From Numida meleagris (taxonomy: Eukaryota > Chordata > Aves > Galliformes > Numididae), in contig NC_034412.1 of assembly GCF_002078875.1 (NCBI RefSeq), forward strand, positions 11,966,995 through 12,030,994: a stretch of 64,000 nt of DNA. Direction: 5' to 3'. The notes under the pieces were generated by a model. The model was not told the origin of the DNA. It did not search any database and saw nothing but the letters and a program-made list of their open reading frames with translations. Position numbers and translations under genes: made by a program. Numbering within the stretch: the stretch's first letter is position 1; the number at the start of each line of letters is the position of its first letter. Shown here piece by piece: positions 24,481-40,082 of this stretch.

Positions 24481-27400
24481 GCAGATGCAGAACTATCTAC
24501 ATTAAAAAGTTTAAAAAACAGAAACAAAAAACACAAAAAGAAACAACCAAACAAACATAAAAACAACTGTAAGTATAAAACTAAGGATTACCCTACTGTC
24601 ATTTCAATGATTGCAGAATACCTGATCTGCTTAGGTAGTTTAGCAGTCTTTAGACACATCTGCATCTTTGCAAGTTAGGCCTTTGTTCACTAAGTTGGCC
24701 ATTCTGTTTCTTATTGCCTGGCAATAGAAATAATTGTCTTTTTTTACTTCACAGAGTAACTTCAAGAAAAAACAGATCAAAATGTTGTGCTGTCATTCTT
24801 CAGTAACTTTATGAGCATTTTGATTATAGGAGTATTTCTGAAGCATAACACTTGGAGTGTTCTTGGCCTTACTGAGAGTTTTAGGCTTTGTAATAACATG
24901 CCTCAAACAGGGACTGCTGGAGCTTTCTCAACACAGCACGTGGTTCCTCCTTGTTGCCAGATCTAGCACAGAGTTTTTGTTGTTTGTGTTTATTGAAGAG
25001 CCAACAAAGAGTGTACTATACTTTAAAGACATTCTTGTTTTCAGTTTTTCATGGTAGGACTCACGTTTATTCTTTTTATAGATTACAGTATGTATGATAC
25101 GTTTGATATAAAAATCAAATCTGTGTAAAACAATGACTTCTTTATTTGTAGTTTTAATTGATGACAAAACAGAATCCTCCCAACCATTTCTGTTTTGTAG
25201 AACAAAAGCATATAGTAAATCATTAATGGAAGAATAAGGATTAAAATATACTTGAAAGGAGGTACATTCTTGTGTTGCCTAAACAGACATCCCTGAGCTT
25301 TTGCCATTTAACTTTTTCAGCTACCTAACTTCACATTCATTTTTCAGAGTAAATGCTTAGCTACTTGTGTGTTCTAAAAAAGGGAAAAAGCTGTAAGTAA
25401 TAATTATCACTGATTTAATGTCTCATCATTCTTTCTCGTCAGTAATCAGAGTGATCAGGAGAGCCAATATTTCACTCCAAAAATTCTGTAAGTACGTTCT
25501 ACATTGGTCACTTGAAAATGTTCTGTGAATAGCATTATTAATATGTAAATACTTAAAGATTCATATACTTGTCAACTTATAAGGGCATTTTTTTGCAAAA
25601 GAAATCCAATCTGAATATGGTGAAACTTGAAAAAGTGCTATAAAGAATCAACATTTCTAAACAGGTTTGGTCAGTTACTGTTGATATTGTGAATTTCATT
25701 GATGATTATCGGCACTTCAAAAAAATAATAATCAAAAATTAAAAAAACTGACAGCTACCACTAGTAGCCATAAAGGGGAAATATTTTTTTATACCCCTGC
25801 AACAGTCAGTGTTTCAGAACACATTGTCAATTGAGTTGGAAACAATTAACTACTAAGTTTATAATGTTCTAAATTATGCAATAATACTGCAGGGCAAAGT
25901 GACATGAAAATGTCACTAAACAAATGAAACAATTATTCAGGTATGAAAAAATTTGATTATTTTCAGAAAGAAGGTGTCTGAGCTCACCTCAGATCCTAAT
26001 AATTAGAGTTCTTCATATCACGTTGCTCTGGAAAGTAGTGTCTGAGACTGTAATGGTTTTCTTCTTAAGTAAAATGGAATTAATTATCCAGTCTGTGCAG
26101 AGCAGTAGATAAATGTAAGCCTTTATGGAGCTAGAACAATTTTAAGACAAAAAAAGGTTTTTTGGGGCGGGAAAAAAAAGCCTACAATGACTCCATGCAT
26201 CAAACTTTCCAGTTTGGCTGGATTTCTTGCTTTAGAACAAATATACAAGAACTGTTGAAAACTGACTCAAATATATATGTACACAGGTTTACAGAAACTC
26301 TGCATTTGTGTTTGGTTTTTGCTCCTACCAGCAGTATGAGTTGTACTCTGATTTCACCAAGTTCTGCAGAATGTTCTGCTTTGCATCTGTTGATGGCTGT
26401 TCTCTTTTGTAGTCCCATTCATTACATTTTAAAGCTTCTAACGAAACAATTAATGTACTTAGGTGAATAATTCAGATGAATTTCAGAGAAGTTCAGTGCT
26501 GTGAGATAGAATAGAATATTCATTTTTCTTGTGTTGTTTGATTTGTTTGTCTGGGGTGTTTTTTCTTTTGTTTTGTTTTTACTTAGTCTTCAAATTTAGA
26601 AATAGTTTTATGCCCCCTAGCCTGAGAACAAATGTATCATGTGACTTGACTACCAAGAAACTAGGTCTTGTGAGGCTAGATGAGCAGTCTCAAATCATTT
26701 TATAAATTAAGAGAAGAGGCAGGGAGGCCTAGCACCTTTATATTTTTATTTATTCTAGCTATTTCTGTGGCGTCTTTAATAAGTTCAGTGAAATTCGGAG
26801 TCTTGAAGGATTGAAGCTCAGCTCTACGCATCTCGATGATATGTAATCTGTGCCTAGGTTGGCCAAGGAAACTGGGATGTTCAGCAGTTCTAGCATTGTA
26901 GAGAGCCTTGAGAAAGCATCTCTGGATGCAACAGTGATGGAAAATATCATTTGATTTTAATTTCCGGTCCTGCAGCCATTGCTAGCTGTATTTAGTAATA
27001 GACAAATGACAAATCTCATTAGCTTCAGTGCAAATGTTTGTGCTTTTAAGTACAGGCCAGAATAATGATGAGATCAAGGCTGCATAGAATTGCCTTTTAA
27101 AAAAATAAAGTCTGTGACTTCCGTAGTAGTCTGAACTGCTTCAAATACTCATGGAGCAGTCTTGCAAACAATCAAAGATTCTGTTTACTCCTTATGTATA
27201 TATGGGAGAAAAAAAAATCTATTATAATTTTATTGCTAAAATTGTTCTGAGTGAGGCTTGACAAATGAAAGATGCTATGCAGGGACTACTGAATAGATGT
27301 TAGCATTAACCTCTTAATAAAACCTGTAAGCACTTTTCACTCTTGCATACCCATGAGGTTTTGAACTTTTCTTGAAACATCTCTGCACAACTGTTAAGAT

Positions 27401-30400
27401 CTGATTTTGCACAAGATGCAAGTCCAGGATGTTATCCCATATCAAAACAGTTTAGTGGATATATAAAACAAAAGGATAAGTATCTCATGATTATTCACTC
27501 AAGCTAATGTCACCATCATAAAATCCTTATGTTTATTTTCTCCACCAGACCCTGATTTGAATTACAGTTTCAATTGTTTGGGCATAATTTTTCCTCTAAC
27601 AACTCATACTGAAACTTGATTTTAATTGTATGATGAAGAAGTATATGAAATTGAATGCAGGAATTGTGCACTCAGTCTTCAGAATAGTTGCCCTCCAACA
27701 AGCAATGAACTGGATGCCGGTCTTTTTATGTGCCAAGTGTTATTTAAAAATGGAGTTGTTACGTCATTGTTTCCCAAACTGATCTTTTTAATTGATGCAA
27801 AGAACATATTACTGGATCCAGCCTCTGAAACAAGGCCAAAGATTTTCATCACGTATATTTTGAAACTAGTAATGTTGTGACTGTAATAACTTCAAAATGG
27901 GACATGTTGCATTGAGTCTCAGCAAATTCCTGGGACTTAAGTATATTAAATTCCATGAAAAAAGTTAATTCTTGGTCTCACTTCACAGGAAGAAATGTTT
28001 CTGCAGGAGAATATTCTTGTGGCATCTCAGAATCAGTCTGTCTTGTTGACATCCTAGATTACAATCCGTTCATGTACTACATCTCCTACTTAACACATAT
28101 TGTGGCTCTCATCTGGAGCTTATTCATTAGATCTCTGCTTAGATTCCACCTGATTACAAGATCTTTCATTTTGAGGTTATTTTAAATATTGATTTTTAGT
28201 ATATCTGTTGGTAGACATTTAAGAATTTCTACAGCAAATCTACATGGTTATGGAGAATAAATCTTCTGATCTTACTAGGAAATTGTGGTTGTATGGTAGC
28301 CTCTTCTGTCTTCCATCTATGAAGTGATGTGAAAGCAAACTTTGAACATGAGTTTAAAGGTACGATTTGACAGCTGCTTAAAAGCTGATTTTTTTGCTGA
28401 AGATGATGAATGAGAGTGTGTGATGTCTATGCCATCAACAGGGTGAAATTAAGACATTTTTTGGTTCCTTGTAGTGTGAGTGTCAGCAGCTTTGCTTGAC
28501 TTGAGTACATAGCTAATTTGATAGCAGGCAAGGAATTGGCAAGTACAGCTACGCATTAAGTATAATTGTAATGCCAGATTAATTGTAGCAGGAAAAACCT
28601 ACATATGGCTATAAAGCATGCTGCATATTGATGCTACTTAGAGCATTTTCCCTGCAGAAACTAAATGAGCACTGCAGCTGGTGTATCATACTGTAAATTA
28701 ATTTTACTTATAATTTGTGAAACACTTTCAAATAAATGGTTCTTCTAAATTAGCATGTTTGCAAAGCATTAATTTTACTATTCATGGGAGAAAGGTATGC
28801 AAAAATACAATAGTTAGCAATATATCTGAGTTTAAGATTTTTGAAATACCTAATGAAATATATTGTATATTTAAAAAATAAAAAAAAATACAAATCGCAT
28901 TAAATACTCTAAAATTAGTGAACATGTGGTCTCTTAGGTAACACCAGTTTATAATGCTGTCTCATTTGTTGCTAATTCTGGCCTTTTGTCAGGATCAACT
29001 TGCTAGTGTAGATATATGGAGTGAATTTAAATATTTTATTAATTGGCCAGTAGCACCATGTAACAAGCAGTGTTTGATTCTTTAAAAATTCATGTTACTT
29101 TCCTGATACTTCTTTTCTGTGTGCTAAATAGAAGATGCATATTTTTTGAGTGAGCTTTTTGCTGTCTATTGATGTGTTAATGCTGTGAAGTGCTTTTTTG
29201 AGACTTTTGCAAACTGTCCCCACAAGACACATTTGATTAAATCATATTAACTTGACCTTTTGGCAGACACTGTGATTCATATGGCCTACTTAGAACTTGT
29301 TTTGAAACTAAGCCTAGAAAATACTCCATCTTAACTCATCATAACTATGTTCAGTAAGGTGATAGATTGTCAAGGAAGACACTCGCTAAAATGAAAGAAG
29401 TTTCTCCTTGTGGAAACCGTACCAGCAGAAGCGATTATGACCCTAAACAGAAAATGGGATGATTATCCCACAGTGAACAGGTTTTTAAACCTTGTTTTGA
29501 CAATATTTTTCTCCTGTGCTTTTCTGTCCTACTGGGGAAAACTTTCTGCGTCGCACAGGAGGAATGCAAGGGTAGGTTCAGTCGGGCTCTAGCTGAACCC
29601 TTTGCTGTTTGTACACAGTCTGGGCTGTTTGTTATCACATCACTTCATTTACAGGCATCCACTTGTCCTTAGGGGCTCTCTGTGTGTATGTGAGTAAAGA
29701 AAACACACATATATCTTTTATGCAGGTCTTTCACCACACTGTTTGGAGGCTTTTTGACATTCTTGTCTGATTTCTGAAAACGTCATTTGACTCTTGGGTC
29801 AGATCTGTAGCTAGTATGAAGTGATTTGGATTTGGCTACAAGTCTGGCCTATTCCTTTATTCTGAATGGCAATACCAGTTGATAGAAAAAAATCTCCTAT
29901 TTCAAATTACTGCTAGATTATGGAGACATCGTTCAGATATTAGATATTACAGCAAAATTGTGTTGGTGTTCTAAGAACTGATATAAATTACATTGTTTGC
30001 ATGCATTAGCTCAGCCCACTGCATTGCTCTTCAGTGCATCTAATGGAAGCATTGAGTCAAATCCTGCCATCCTATCCCAACCTATCACTGGACATACTGT
30101 GGGCTCAGCTGAATTCCCTGGAAGTCTGCACACTAAACGCAGTTAAACATTTGGAAAGCCTTATGTTAATGTGGGAAAAGATTAACATTTTATGTAGGTA
30201 AGATATAAACATTGTTATGTCATGAACTTTTTAATAACGGAATGCAGCAGACATGGTATTTGGGGGAGGGGGAGGCATGCAAATTGGCAACAGGGCTCAG
30301 ATGTGCTCTAGTGTACCAGCAGAGAGCCTCCAATGTCAGCTTCTATTGGAGGACACTTTCAGTTGAAAACACCAGTGTGCATCTAATGTATCCTGTGCTA

Positions 30401-33400
30401 GGGAAGGTAGATCTGATGGACAGAAGGAGAAAACATGAGCTGTGGTCAGGTTTATACAAAAAGTAGGCATTCAGTGGCCATAGGAGAAAATAAAAAATTC
30501 TGTCTAAGAGTAACAGAGGAAGCTATTCCCTTGAAAAATGGAAAAGAAAATGGAAAAGAAGCAGACCTAACATCCTTCTGTGACTAAGATCTGGATTACA
30601 GCCGTCCATGGATGCAGGTAATTGCAGGAAGTGAATTTTAAAATGTTTGCCACTGTATAGTTTTCTGATCAAGGAATGAGAGTGATTTTGCAAATGAAAA
30701 TGAGGATTTTGAGAGGACCAGAAGAATTAGCCGTCCTGTGAGTCTCTCCAAGGTACAACACTGATTCTTTCATGGACAACTCCTGTGCAAGACAAGGCTG
30801 TACAAGTGATTAGAGGTGAGATCGCACAGAGCCAATTGACAGAGATTTGTTGACTTAAATCTTACGGATTTTGGAGAATGTCCTTAGTTTCTACTGTGAC
30901 AGAAATGCATGAGGGCCAAACCTGAAGATGAAGCAAAAGGAAAGTGAATTCATCGGATCCAGAAATTTTTAACATAGAGTCTAGAAGAAAAGAGACTGAA
31001 GGAATTAGAGACTAGTTCAAAAAAGACAGAACTCACAGGTCAGTTCTGATTTTCAGAGCCAGCTTCCACAGTCTGTATGAATTAATGATTCGGGTGAAAA
31101 CTTTGCTTATTTGATGTCTGTGGCAATATTTTGGTGAATTTCAGCAGAGCCAGGATTTCACCCTATGTATTCTGGTAAATCTTTTATATAAATGTGTGTT
31201 GGGATCTTATTCTCTAGACCACACTGAAATAGAAAGATTTATTCTTACATTAGATGCATTGAACTGAATTTTGGTACATAACTAAAATGCTGTGCTTTTA
31301 TAGCAGAATGTCCTTCTTATCAGATTTATAGTATTGCTGATGGCAGAACTCTCTGTGCATTACTTATTTTAGCATTCTATTTTTAGATCCTGTTTGTTTC
31401 AAATCTAGGTCAGCTTGCTTGCAAACTGGTAAGAAGGATATACTGTAAGATTAGAAGATGTCATTCTCACAGACAGCAAAGACATTGCCATTTCCATTCT
31501 GGTGATACCAATTATATTTCCAGATTAGCAACTTCTGCAATCTTTTAGGTTTGATTTGATATTGCTAGAAAGGCAATAATTTGGTGGGGGTGTCTCTCCA
31601 TTGAAAGGTTTTTTTATAATATACATTTCCCTTTCCATTTTTACGTAATAAAATATTGAAAATAGTGTTCCCATAGGAATTTACTTCTTTGTAACATTTG
31701 AGTCAGTGAAAAGGACAATTTGAAAGACCAGACTGCAAGGAATTTATTGCTGTTAATGCAAACCTCATCTTTGGGAGAGAAAAGACAATATACTTTGCAA
31801 TGTTTAAGAAATCATCATTTCATTTTTTCGTACTCCTAGTGTATATCACCTGCAATAAATGGAACAATGAAAAAAGGAAACCCTTTTTTTTTGTAAAAGT
31901 TCTAGCCAAACTTACTTTAAGACTTGCTGAGTGCTCAAAAAGCTTTGCAGATCAGAAAGAACTGTACTGTTCATCAGCTCCGATTTCTAGCCAGCTGATT
32001 TGAAAGAATCAAAACTACATTACTCTCGGCCTTTACTCTTTAATCATTTTGTCTCTCGAGAAAGAACATTGTTTTCCTTGAAGTTAGAATTTTCTTTCAT
32101 CCAAACAAGTATTTTGCTTTAGGTAAAGCCATGCACGATGCAAATTTGTTTGCAACTACACTTATTTGTGGAGAGACAGGATTAATTCTAATCCCAACTG
32201 TCATTCAGGGCTGCATTTTTTTTTTTTTAATTCAGTATTCTGATGCGTTCTCTTTTGATGCAAGTCCTTAGTTCCCTTTGGCTGCAACTGTTCTCTCATA
32301 GCTTCTTGGTTAGAAGTTGGTTGATCCAGCTGCTTTTTCCTCATGGAAAGGTTTTTACTTGACTGTGAGGGATTTGTTTGTTCTGTTTATTCTCCTTTAC
32401 TTTTTCCTTTCAAGTTTTTATGGATCAACAGATGGTCATGAAAACAGGATATTTCTTTCTAAGTGTTCTCTCTGCTCCTGCAACTCCTCCACACTCGAGT
32501 TCAACATTCTCTCCTTAGAATAACAGTCGTTTGCAGAAACCAACTGTGTTGTCAAATGAGGCATAAGCAGGAAGAGCAGATGAGCAGTAAAGAAGCATAG
32601 ATCACATTTTCATGCAAATATACTACTAATAAGCTAAGAGAACAGCCTTCCTCTTGAGAATAAACATGATGGTTTGTGGAATTAGCATACAAATGAAACC
32701 TTTTCCTAACTTTTCTAGGAGGTGCCACTTGTAGTTTTTTAAATTCCTGTATGTTCAAGGAACTACTTATGCTTTTATGTTTGTGCCGACGACATTTTTG
32801 GAAAGTGAGTATCCCAAACTCATAAGAATGTGATATAATAATACTATATTTTGTTTCAGTTTGTTGGTATGAAACTTTTTCAGCTGTTACCAGTTGTTAG
32901 AGGTGAAGCAGCAGCTTGAATTTATACTTGGATTTAAAAGAGCCTCTAAGGAAATAGCAAGGTAGAAAACCCTATTAGTGCCTTGGGTGTTATATTCCAC
33001 CTTTGCTAATCAGACATACATGAAAGCCGTTTCAAATAGCCTTTGAAGACAGCACTGAAGCAATTGATATATTCACTTTTTCCCCATGAAAATGACCTTT
33101 TGCAGGGGCTGAGACATTTCCATTAGCGGACATTTTTCCGGTAAGGTATTCTTTATTTTTTTTTTCTTTTTGAAAGGCTAACATCTCATGTGCTTTGAAG
33201 TTCAGGTGGAAATGAAAACAAGTTTTCAGTATCTCCCTAAGATCATTCAAAATCTGGAAAGTAAAAAGTACTTTCCCTAGTTGAAATTCCCCAGGCTATT
33301 GCGTAGGATAGTATATAAGCTATTTTGATATTTCCTCCCAATAAAAAAATTCATTACCTTTTTCCTTTTTCCTCTCCTGTGGTGAATCCAGAAGGGAGTC

Positions 33401-36400
33401 ATATTAGAGGAAGTCTTATTTGTTCATTATAGTCTGAATAATGATTGTGTCACGGCTTTAATTTTAAAGCATTTTGCAGAATGAGTTGGATTAGGAACTG
33501 CAGTCACTGGCAAACTTTGTCTTGGTAACAAACCATTTGCAGTGCAGTACCCAGATACTGTAGGCTTCTGGCAGAATCAGTAAGGAAAGGCTTGTTAACT
33601 GCTAGTAAGCAACATGGAACCAGTCCTGATGTTGTTCTATCCTGAGAGATTATTTGTTCACTTCAAATGGTTTAGTTTGATCCAAAATCTTTGTGTGGCT
33701 ATCTATCTGAGTCACGTATGTCAGTAGGTATGTAATTGGAAAATGTGTGGGTGGGAAATGAGTTGTAAAAAGATTTTGAGGTATCATCAAAGCCATAATT
33801 AGGCTATTATGAATCTGAACACTACTTATAGTATTCAGATGAATGAATGCACATGCAGAGAGAAGATTAAAAGTACTCACCACCTTATTCATTCAAAAGC
33901 AAACATATTTTCTTTGTCTAACAGTCCAAGTCAGAAAGGAAGTATCCTTTAAAGTTGGTGGGATTTTTTTTTTTAATTTGAAAACTATATAGGTATTTTA
34001 GAAAAATACTTTGTGATTAACATCAAATGATGTCAATCAAGAACTGGAAATAAACTGTAGGGTTTTGTATGCATAGCCTATCAGCTGTAATTTCCTGTCA
34101 TTCAGACATCAACTGACCGAATATCAAAGAGGTTATGCTAAGTCACCGTCTGGAGCTGTAGCCCATCAGTTCAAGCATATGAACAAGTCCTCTGCTTTAA
34201 CACTAAAAATTAACTTTGGAATGTAGTATTCATTCTCATAGAAATTCCATCCTTTTATTCTTTTTTAAAAAGTTTTATATTGCTATTCCATGTTCAGTGG
34301 TTCTCATCATAGCTCATTAATACATTTTCAAAGTTCCATAACAGCCTGTGATGTTGGAGGATGTGCCCTTGTGATATGCTGCCAGAAGAATATTGTCTTT
34401 CAGGCATTTTTCACTGCTGAATTCAGAGGGCAAATTTGACCAATGTATAGAAAGATAGCTTGAAATATTAATTTCGTTCAGATCTAGAAACATGACTGCC
34501 TAGAAAATGATGGTGCTTCACACAACTTTCTGAACAGTATTTTGAACCCATAAGCCTATCGCTTCTTTTATGTGATAATGCTCATTTCTCTGTTCAAGTG
34601 CCAAGATGATAATTTGCTTAGGAAGTTATATTTGGGTGTTTTGTTTTTGTTATAGAAAGTTAGTGGATTTATGCAAAATTTCTTGATTGCTTGAATAAAT
34701 GTTCTCCTTGGGAAATAAACTTCATTCTTAATGTTCACATTTAGATTTGCAGTGCCCTTGGCAATATACATCTACATGCATTTCTCATTCATTGCTTTAT
34801 AATTGGAGGTTTCATTGAGAATTCTGTGTCTGCAGTCCTTTTCTCATAGGTGCACCTTGCAAAGCTTATTTTCTCTATTTCATAATTACTCAAAGTTTAG
34901 CAAGTCCTACCTGCAGCAAAATAAAATTAGAATTGTGAGCATATGCTGTATTATTTTTTTCCCCTATGAATGAATCAGCTATAAGAACTACTTACTTTTA
35001 GGCTGCTAATTGCATGGCTTTTCTGAAGCACATCTGCTGTGTGCCTTGACCACAGGTGTGACCTCTTGAACTTCAGCTGTGGCAGAGAAAGCTGAAGACT
35101 GACCAAGTGTGAATGTCCTAGACAGTATGATGTAGGGAAAAAAAAAGTAGTTAAGGAGGAATTACTACTAGTGCTAGAACAATGTCTCTGCCATTTTTCT
35201 CTTCTCTACCTTTAGAGAACACTTTTGAAGAGAGATCTCAGTGCAACTATTGTAAGGAACACTGTATTGTATATTTACACTGGACACTTTTTTTCTTTGG
35301 TATACTTCTTAGTCTGAACTTTAGTGTCTGTTTTTCCTCATCTTCCCCCAGGACCTTCTCCAAAGATTTTATTAGAACCCCTTATTTTGTAAACAAACTG
35401 ATTTGCTGGGTTTTCTTCCAGAGTTGTGATGGAAGCCAGTGGTGTGGAGTACGGAGGCTACAGTTTTTGTGACCAAAGCACGCTCTCTTGTAATGTGAGC
35501 TGGTAGGCTGCAAAGCTGGGTGTTTTCTATTCGGACTTTCTTCAATCTTTCTGTCATGTGGCAGGTAGGCCTTATATGCACATAGGATCTTTTATTTGCT
35601 GTTAGTACCATGTATACCAGTCAATATTCAGGATGTGCTTATGTTGTGTGCTGTCTAACATTGTATCTAACATCACTGGAGCATGCTTGGTCATGTGTCA
35701 GGAGAGAGAAGGGTCACCATGCTTTCCTGTTCTTCTTAGCTTTGAAATGGGTGCTGAAGTGCTTGGGACTCCAGTGGACCACAGTATGGCCTGAGGGACT
35801 GTGAGGAGTGTTTGAGGGTGCAGGAATTGCTGGAATAGTGATGGACTGTGTAGGAGCAGATGAAGTTCAATCTGACAGAGCAGTTTAAACATATTGTTGT
35901 CACAGAACTGTCCTTGGAACAAGCTGTCCCCAGACGAACTACAGCACTGAAAGAAAACTGCTTAATCCAACCCAAAAATAGGCCCCAAGCATAGACTAAT
36001 GTACATAAAATGTGCATGATCAGAGAAGATCAGAGTACAGAATGAACTGAAGAGAGTAGTCATGACAAGGTAGATGTACATTTTATCTTCAAGGATAATA
36101 TTATCTTTGTCAAGAGATAAGAGGAATCTTTTTTCTTCTTTGCCTTATTTTTTTTTTAATGTGTCTAATTTGTGGTTTGGCTTTGAGTTCCAAACAGTGC
36201 TTGTCACTGTGATGAAGTCTGCCAGAGCCTCCTTTTGTGCCTAATATTCTCTTCCTGAGTAGGCACTGTTCATTGGTGTGGTGACTTGATTACATTTCTT
36301 TTTCGGATTCATATTTTTAGGTCACCACTTGCAAAGCATTTGCTATAATCATCTCTGTGATAGTTTGTTTTGTTTGCTTGTTTTTTGCTTGTCTGTTTTG

Positions 36401-39400
36401 TTAGTGTCCTTCAGAAAGAATGGGTTGTATGAATACATTTTTGCAATATCTACTTCAGCGAGATCAGGCTGACTTTATTGTGCCTATACAGATTTACCAA
36501 GGCACTGGAAGATAATTGAGCTTTAATCTTTCCACTAAACTCGGCAGGTAAGTGGAGGCTGCGTACTGAACAGTGCAGTCACTCCTTATGAACAGTTCAC
36601 CCTTTGAATTATTTATTACTTTGAAATCCTTAAGGGATAGGGAATGCCTGTGTAGATGCAGTGTCTCTGGAAAGTCTGAGATGTTCCATGCAAGGTCCAG
36701 GCCAAGGATTTCAGTCCCATCTGGACTTCCTGCCTGGTTTTCCTGCATCCCTCTCCTGAAAAACAGAGCTGGAGTAATGAGAATTATAGAGCAGTGTTAG
36801 GTCAATGAGATGCTCTTTTTCCACAAATGAAAAGTAAGGTCAAATGCCCAGAAAGCTGAAACTATTCAGTGGGCTAAACATGCAGGGGAGTAATGTAAAT
36901 GACTAAGTGCAAGAAGGTTAAGCTTTCTAAGCACTCCTGAAGATCAATTTGCCAGACACCTGCTGTGCTTTCTATTTTATGGAAGTAGGTCAGGAAGCAA
37001 CTAACAATTTCTCATGTGCTTGGTATTTATTAGTTTTAGTCATTTTTTGTTCCTTTTATTGATGATTTTTACACACTGATGATATTGAAAGCTGCCCTGA
37101 AGATATTTGCATTTAAATAAGTTGAAGTCTAGCTGTTCAGGAGGAAAGCCAGGTCATATAAAAGTCAAGATGTCCTCACACAATGAGACACTTTGCTCTA
37201 TGAAATAAGCCAATAACCCATTCACTTGACAGATTAAAATGACAGATAAGATGCCTGAGGCAGTCTTATTACATGAGTTCAACAGGCCTCAGACATAAAT
37301 GGCTTTCCTTTATACCTACATCTCCCCTCAGGTTTGTTGCTTTTCTTGAGCTATGAAAGTTGAAACAATGGTATTTATGTATCATCAGTTCTAAGGTAAA
37401 GGTGAGAACTGTAGCAGTATCCACAGCCATGCTGCATTAGAGTGGCAATGATGCTGCCTAATTAATGAATCTTACAGATTGGTAGAACACACATGATATG
37501 TGAGCAAACACAGGAGAAGTGAGTGCAGATCTGTATGGATATAACACTGTAGCTTCCATGCAGAACCAAACAGAACTGATGTGAAACAGGAAAGTCAGCT
37601 ATTTATCAAAAGTCACACAAGCTCCTTGATCACACAGGAATCTATGTCATAACACTCCTCTGCAATAGATATAGGCTAAGAAGAAAGTCTAGGTGGTTGC
37701 ATGACAATGACTGCAGCAAATCTCTCTTATGTTGAGAATTCTTGGCTTCCACTCAAAGAATTGGCAAAAACTGTTTGTTTTTTTTTTAACTTACGTAAGT
37801 TTTCTTCTGTATTATCTATTTATTTGAGCTTTTTAATAAGGCAGTGTTTTGCCTGTAACGTAGCAGTTGCTGACCAGATTAAAGATTGTATGTGGTACAC
37901 ACTTGTGCACTGCTCTAATAATAGTACTGCTGTATAGATTTATAGAGGGCACTAGAATAAAGAAATGAAAACAAGATGCAAGTTGTGTTATGTCTGGACA
38001 CAAACACATAAACCTTCAGTAAAAATAGGTACCACATCTCCTTTACCAGTGTTACAGAAGGGCAAACAATCTGCAGATATAAACTGAAGAGGCAGGCTGA
38101 TGTTTATGGTTTCTTTCTGCACACTTGAGCAGGTCCAGAGCAGCTCCTGGGAATTATTTCAGCAGCCTGAGGCTCACAGGCTGTTTCTGAACAGAGAGAT
38201 CTGATGAACTCTTCACAGGAAGAATGAGGTGAAAACCGTTCTGATCCTTCCATGGACTGTCTGGTGCTATTCATTTCTCAAGATAGCAAGCCTTGCACAT
38301 AGAATATTATTGAGTTTTCCAGTGCTTTTTTCTAATGTTACTCTTACAGACTACGAGCATTTACAGCCTGGCAAAGCTGACTGGGATACTTTGTAACTGC
38401 AGACTATGCAACTGTACCCATTGCTTTTCAAAGGTGACTTGGATGGACTTGGAGAGCAGTAAGAAGGAACCTCGGCACTTACTGATGTGCTGTCATACAT
38501 CACAGGTGCTGCTGTGCTGCTGGAACTGGCCCTTCAGTTTATGGCTCCACTCCCAGCATGACTGCCTGGGCATTTTTAGGCACCAAACTCTCAGAATCAG
38601 CAAAATGTAGACAGCATTGCAACTTTGCTTGGTGTGGGAAGAGAAGGCAAATCCACAGATTTGTGAACATGCTCTGTTTCTTTGGTTGATGGTGAGGTGT
38701 TTGCCAGGAAATGAATTGCTCAGAGAGTTTTATGAGTATTGTATTTCTGCACTGAAAATAGGGCTCTGTCTTCAAATGAGAAATAACTAATAGTTCAGTT
38801 TTTCACAGAAGCTAGTTAAATGAATACCCCTTGTACATGAAAGGGATACTAACGTGAGGCAACTTTCTGTAAGCTGTTACAAGTCCTTTCTGCTGAGGAG
38901 AAAAAACAGCAACAGCAAGTCACGGAAAACAAGTAATCTATATGCACATTATGAATCTTGAAGAGAGATATTTCTCTGGCACTTTTCAATAAAATATCTA
39001 AACTGTCCAACAATGCATGTTATCTTCTTTTCTTCCAGAAGAAAGGCTGTTACAGGAATGTCTTCTCAATAGTCTTAATAATAGGATAAAAACAGTCACT
39101 AGTTTCTTATTCTCATTTTGAATGTGTGTTTAAAAGATTATTTGATGTTGCTTTTGCTCCTGGCACGTTGCTTTGCACCTAATAGGAACAAACCCTTAAC
39201 TTTTGAAGACTTTTTTGTTTGGCTTCAAGAGAGTTAAGAAAGGCTTTGGCTGATTCTGTATAGGATTTGGGGTTGAGTGTTTATATGAAGTCAGAAGAAA
39301 AAGTGAAGAGAAATGTAACCATGGAAATGGTCATAGCTTTCACTTAAAAACCAATTATCTGATGGGAAACAAAAAGGAAGAGGAGAATAATTGAATGGGA

Positions 39401-40082
39401 CAGTACAGAAAACCTGTCTTTGTATTGAGCAAGGCATATTTCAGCTGCCTGGATGTTACATGAGCATCATTATTTATCTGTTGGTAACATGCTTCTGACA
39501 TTATCACTAAATTGGTACCACAGCCTGTTGTCCATCAGTCATATTAATTTGAAGATGCAGCATCTAGAATTGGGCCTCTTTTATTTGGAGAGCACAGCAA
39601 ACCAAACAGCCACAATTTGTCTTGTAAAATAATTCAGATCACAAAAATTAAACATGCATTTTCAAAAAAAATTTTAGTCATTTTTTATCTTATAACAAAA
39701 CTCCTCTTAAATGGGATTGCCTTTAAACATCGACTTCATTTTGAGCAGAAAGGTCCTGGTTGAGATGCAAGGAGCAACAGGTGTGCTGGCCTGCTGTTAT
39801 GAAGGGTGTTTTGAAGAAGGAGATGTTCAGAAAGTCTGAGAGATTTAGGGAAAGGGCTGCCATCAAAAATCAGCGTAAAACTGTGAAATCACCTAGTGAG
39901 TCAGCAGCACTCCATGCCCAGAGGGGCCATGCTACTTCATACTCAAACCTTTGTCCTATTACCTCTCCATGAGCTGGAATGGAATTGTGCTGAAGGCAGC
40001 GTATTATCATTGCCTTGCTGGGTCTCTTCAGGGAGCTTTAGCTGAGACTGTGGGAGAAAAACAGAGCTTAACGATCTTTGGA
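24481..40082. other. Long unique non-coding stretch
   Basis: About 15.6 kb in which I recognise no gene, RNA or transposon. Frames are all under about 105 codons (for example plus 26162-26470, plus 35182-35472, minus 35736-36017, plus 38335-38610) and carry no known motif. Simple tracts include T13 at 32216-32228 and T10 at 33156-33165 and 36148-36157. A perfect CAG-GTAAGT donor match occurs at 36545-36553, without a convincing exon before it. The segment 28560-28760 has TAATTA-type cores and could hide a conserved element. Confidence 0.6.
30535..30558. repeat. 12-bp tandem duplication
   Basis: AAAATGGAAAAG occurs twice in direct succession, a small slippage repeat. Confidence 0.85.

Noticed and set aside
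36545..36553. Perfect CAG-GTAAGT splice donor
   Set aside because: Such 9-base matches occur by chance in 64 kb and no exon with coding character or an acceptor could be paired with it.
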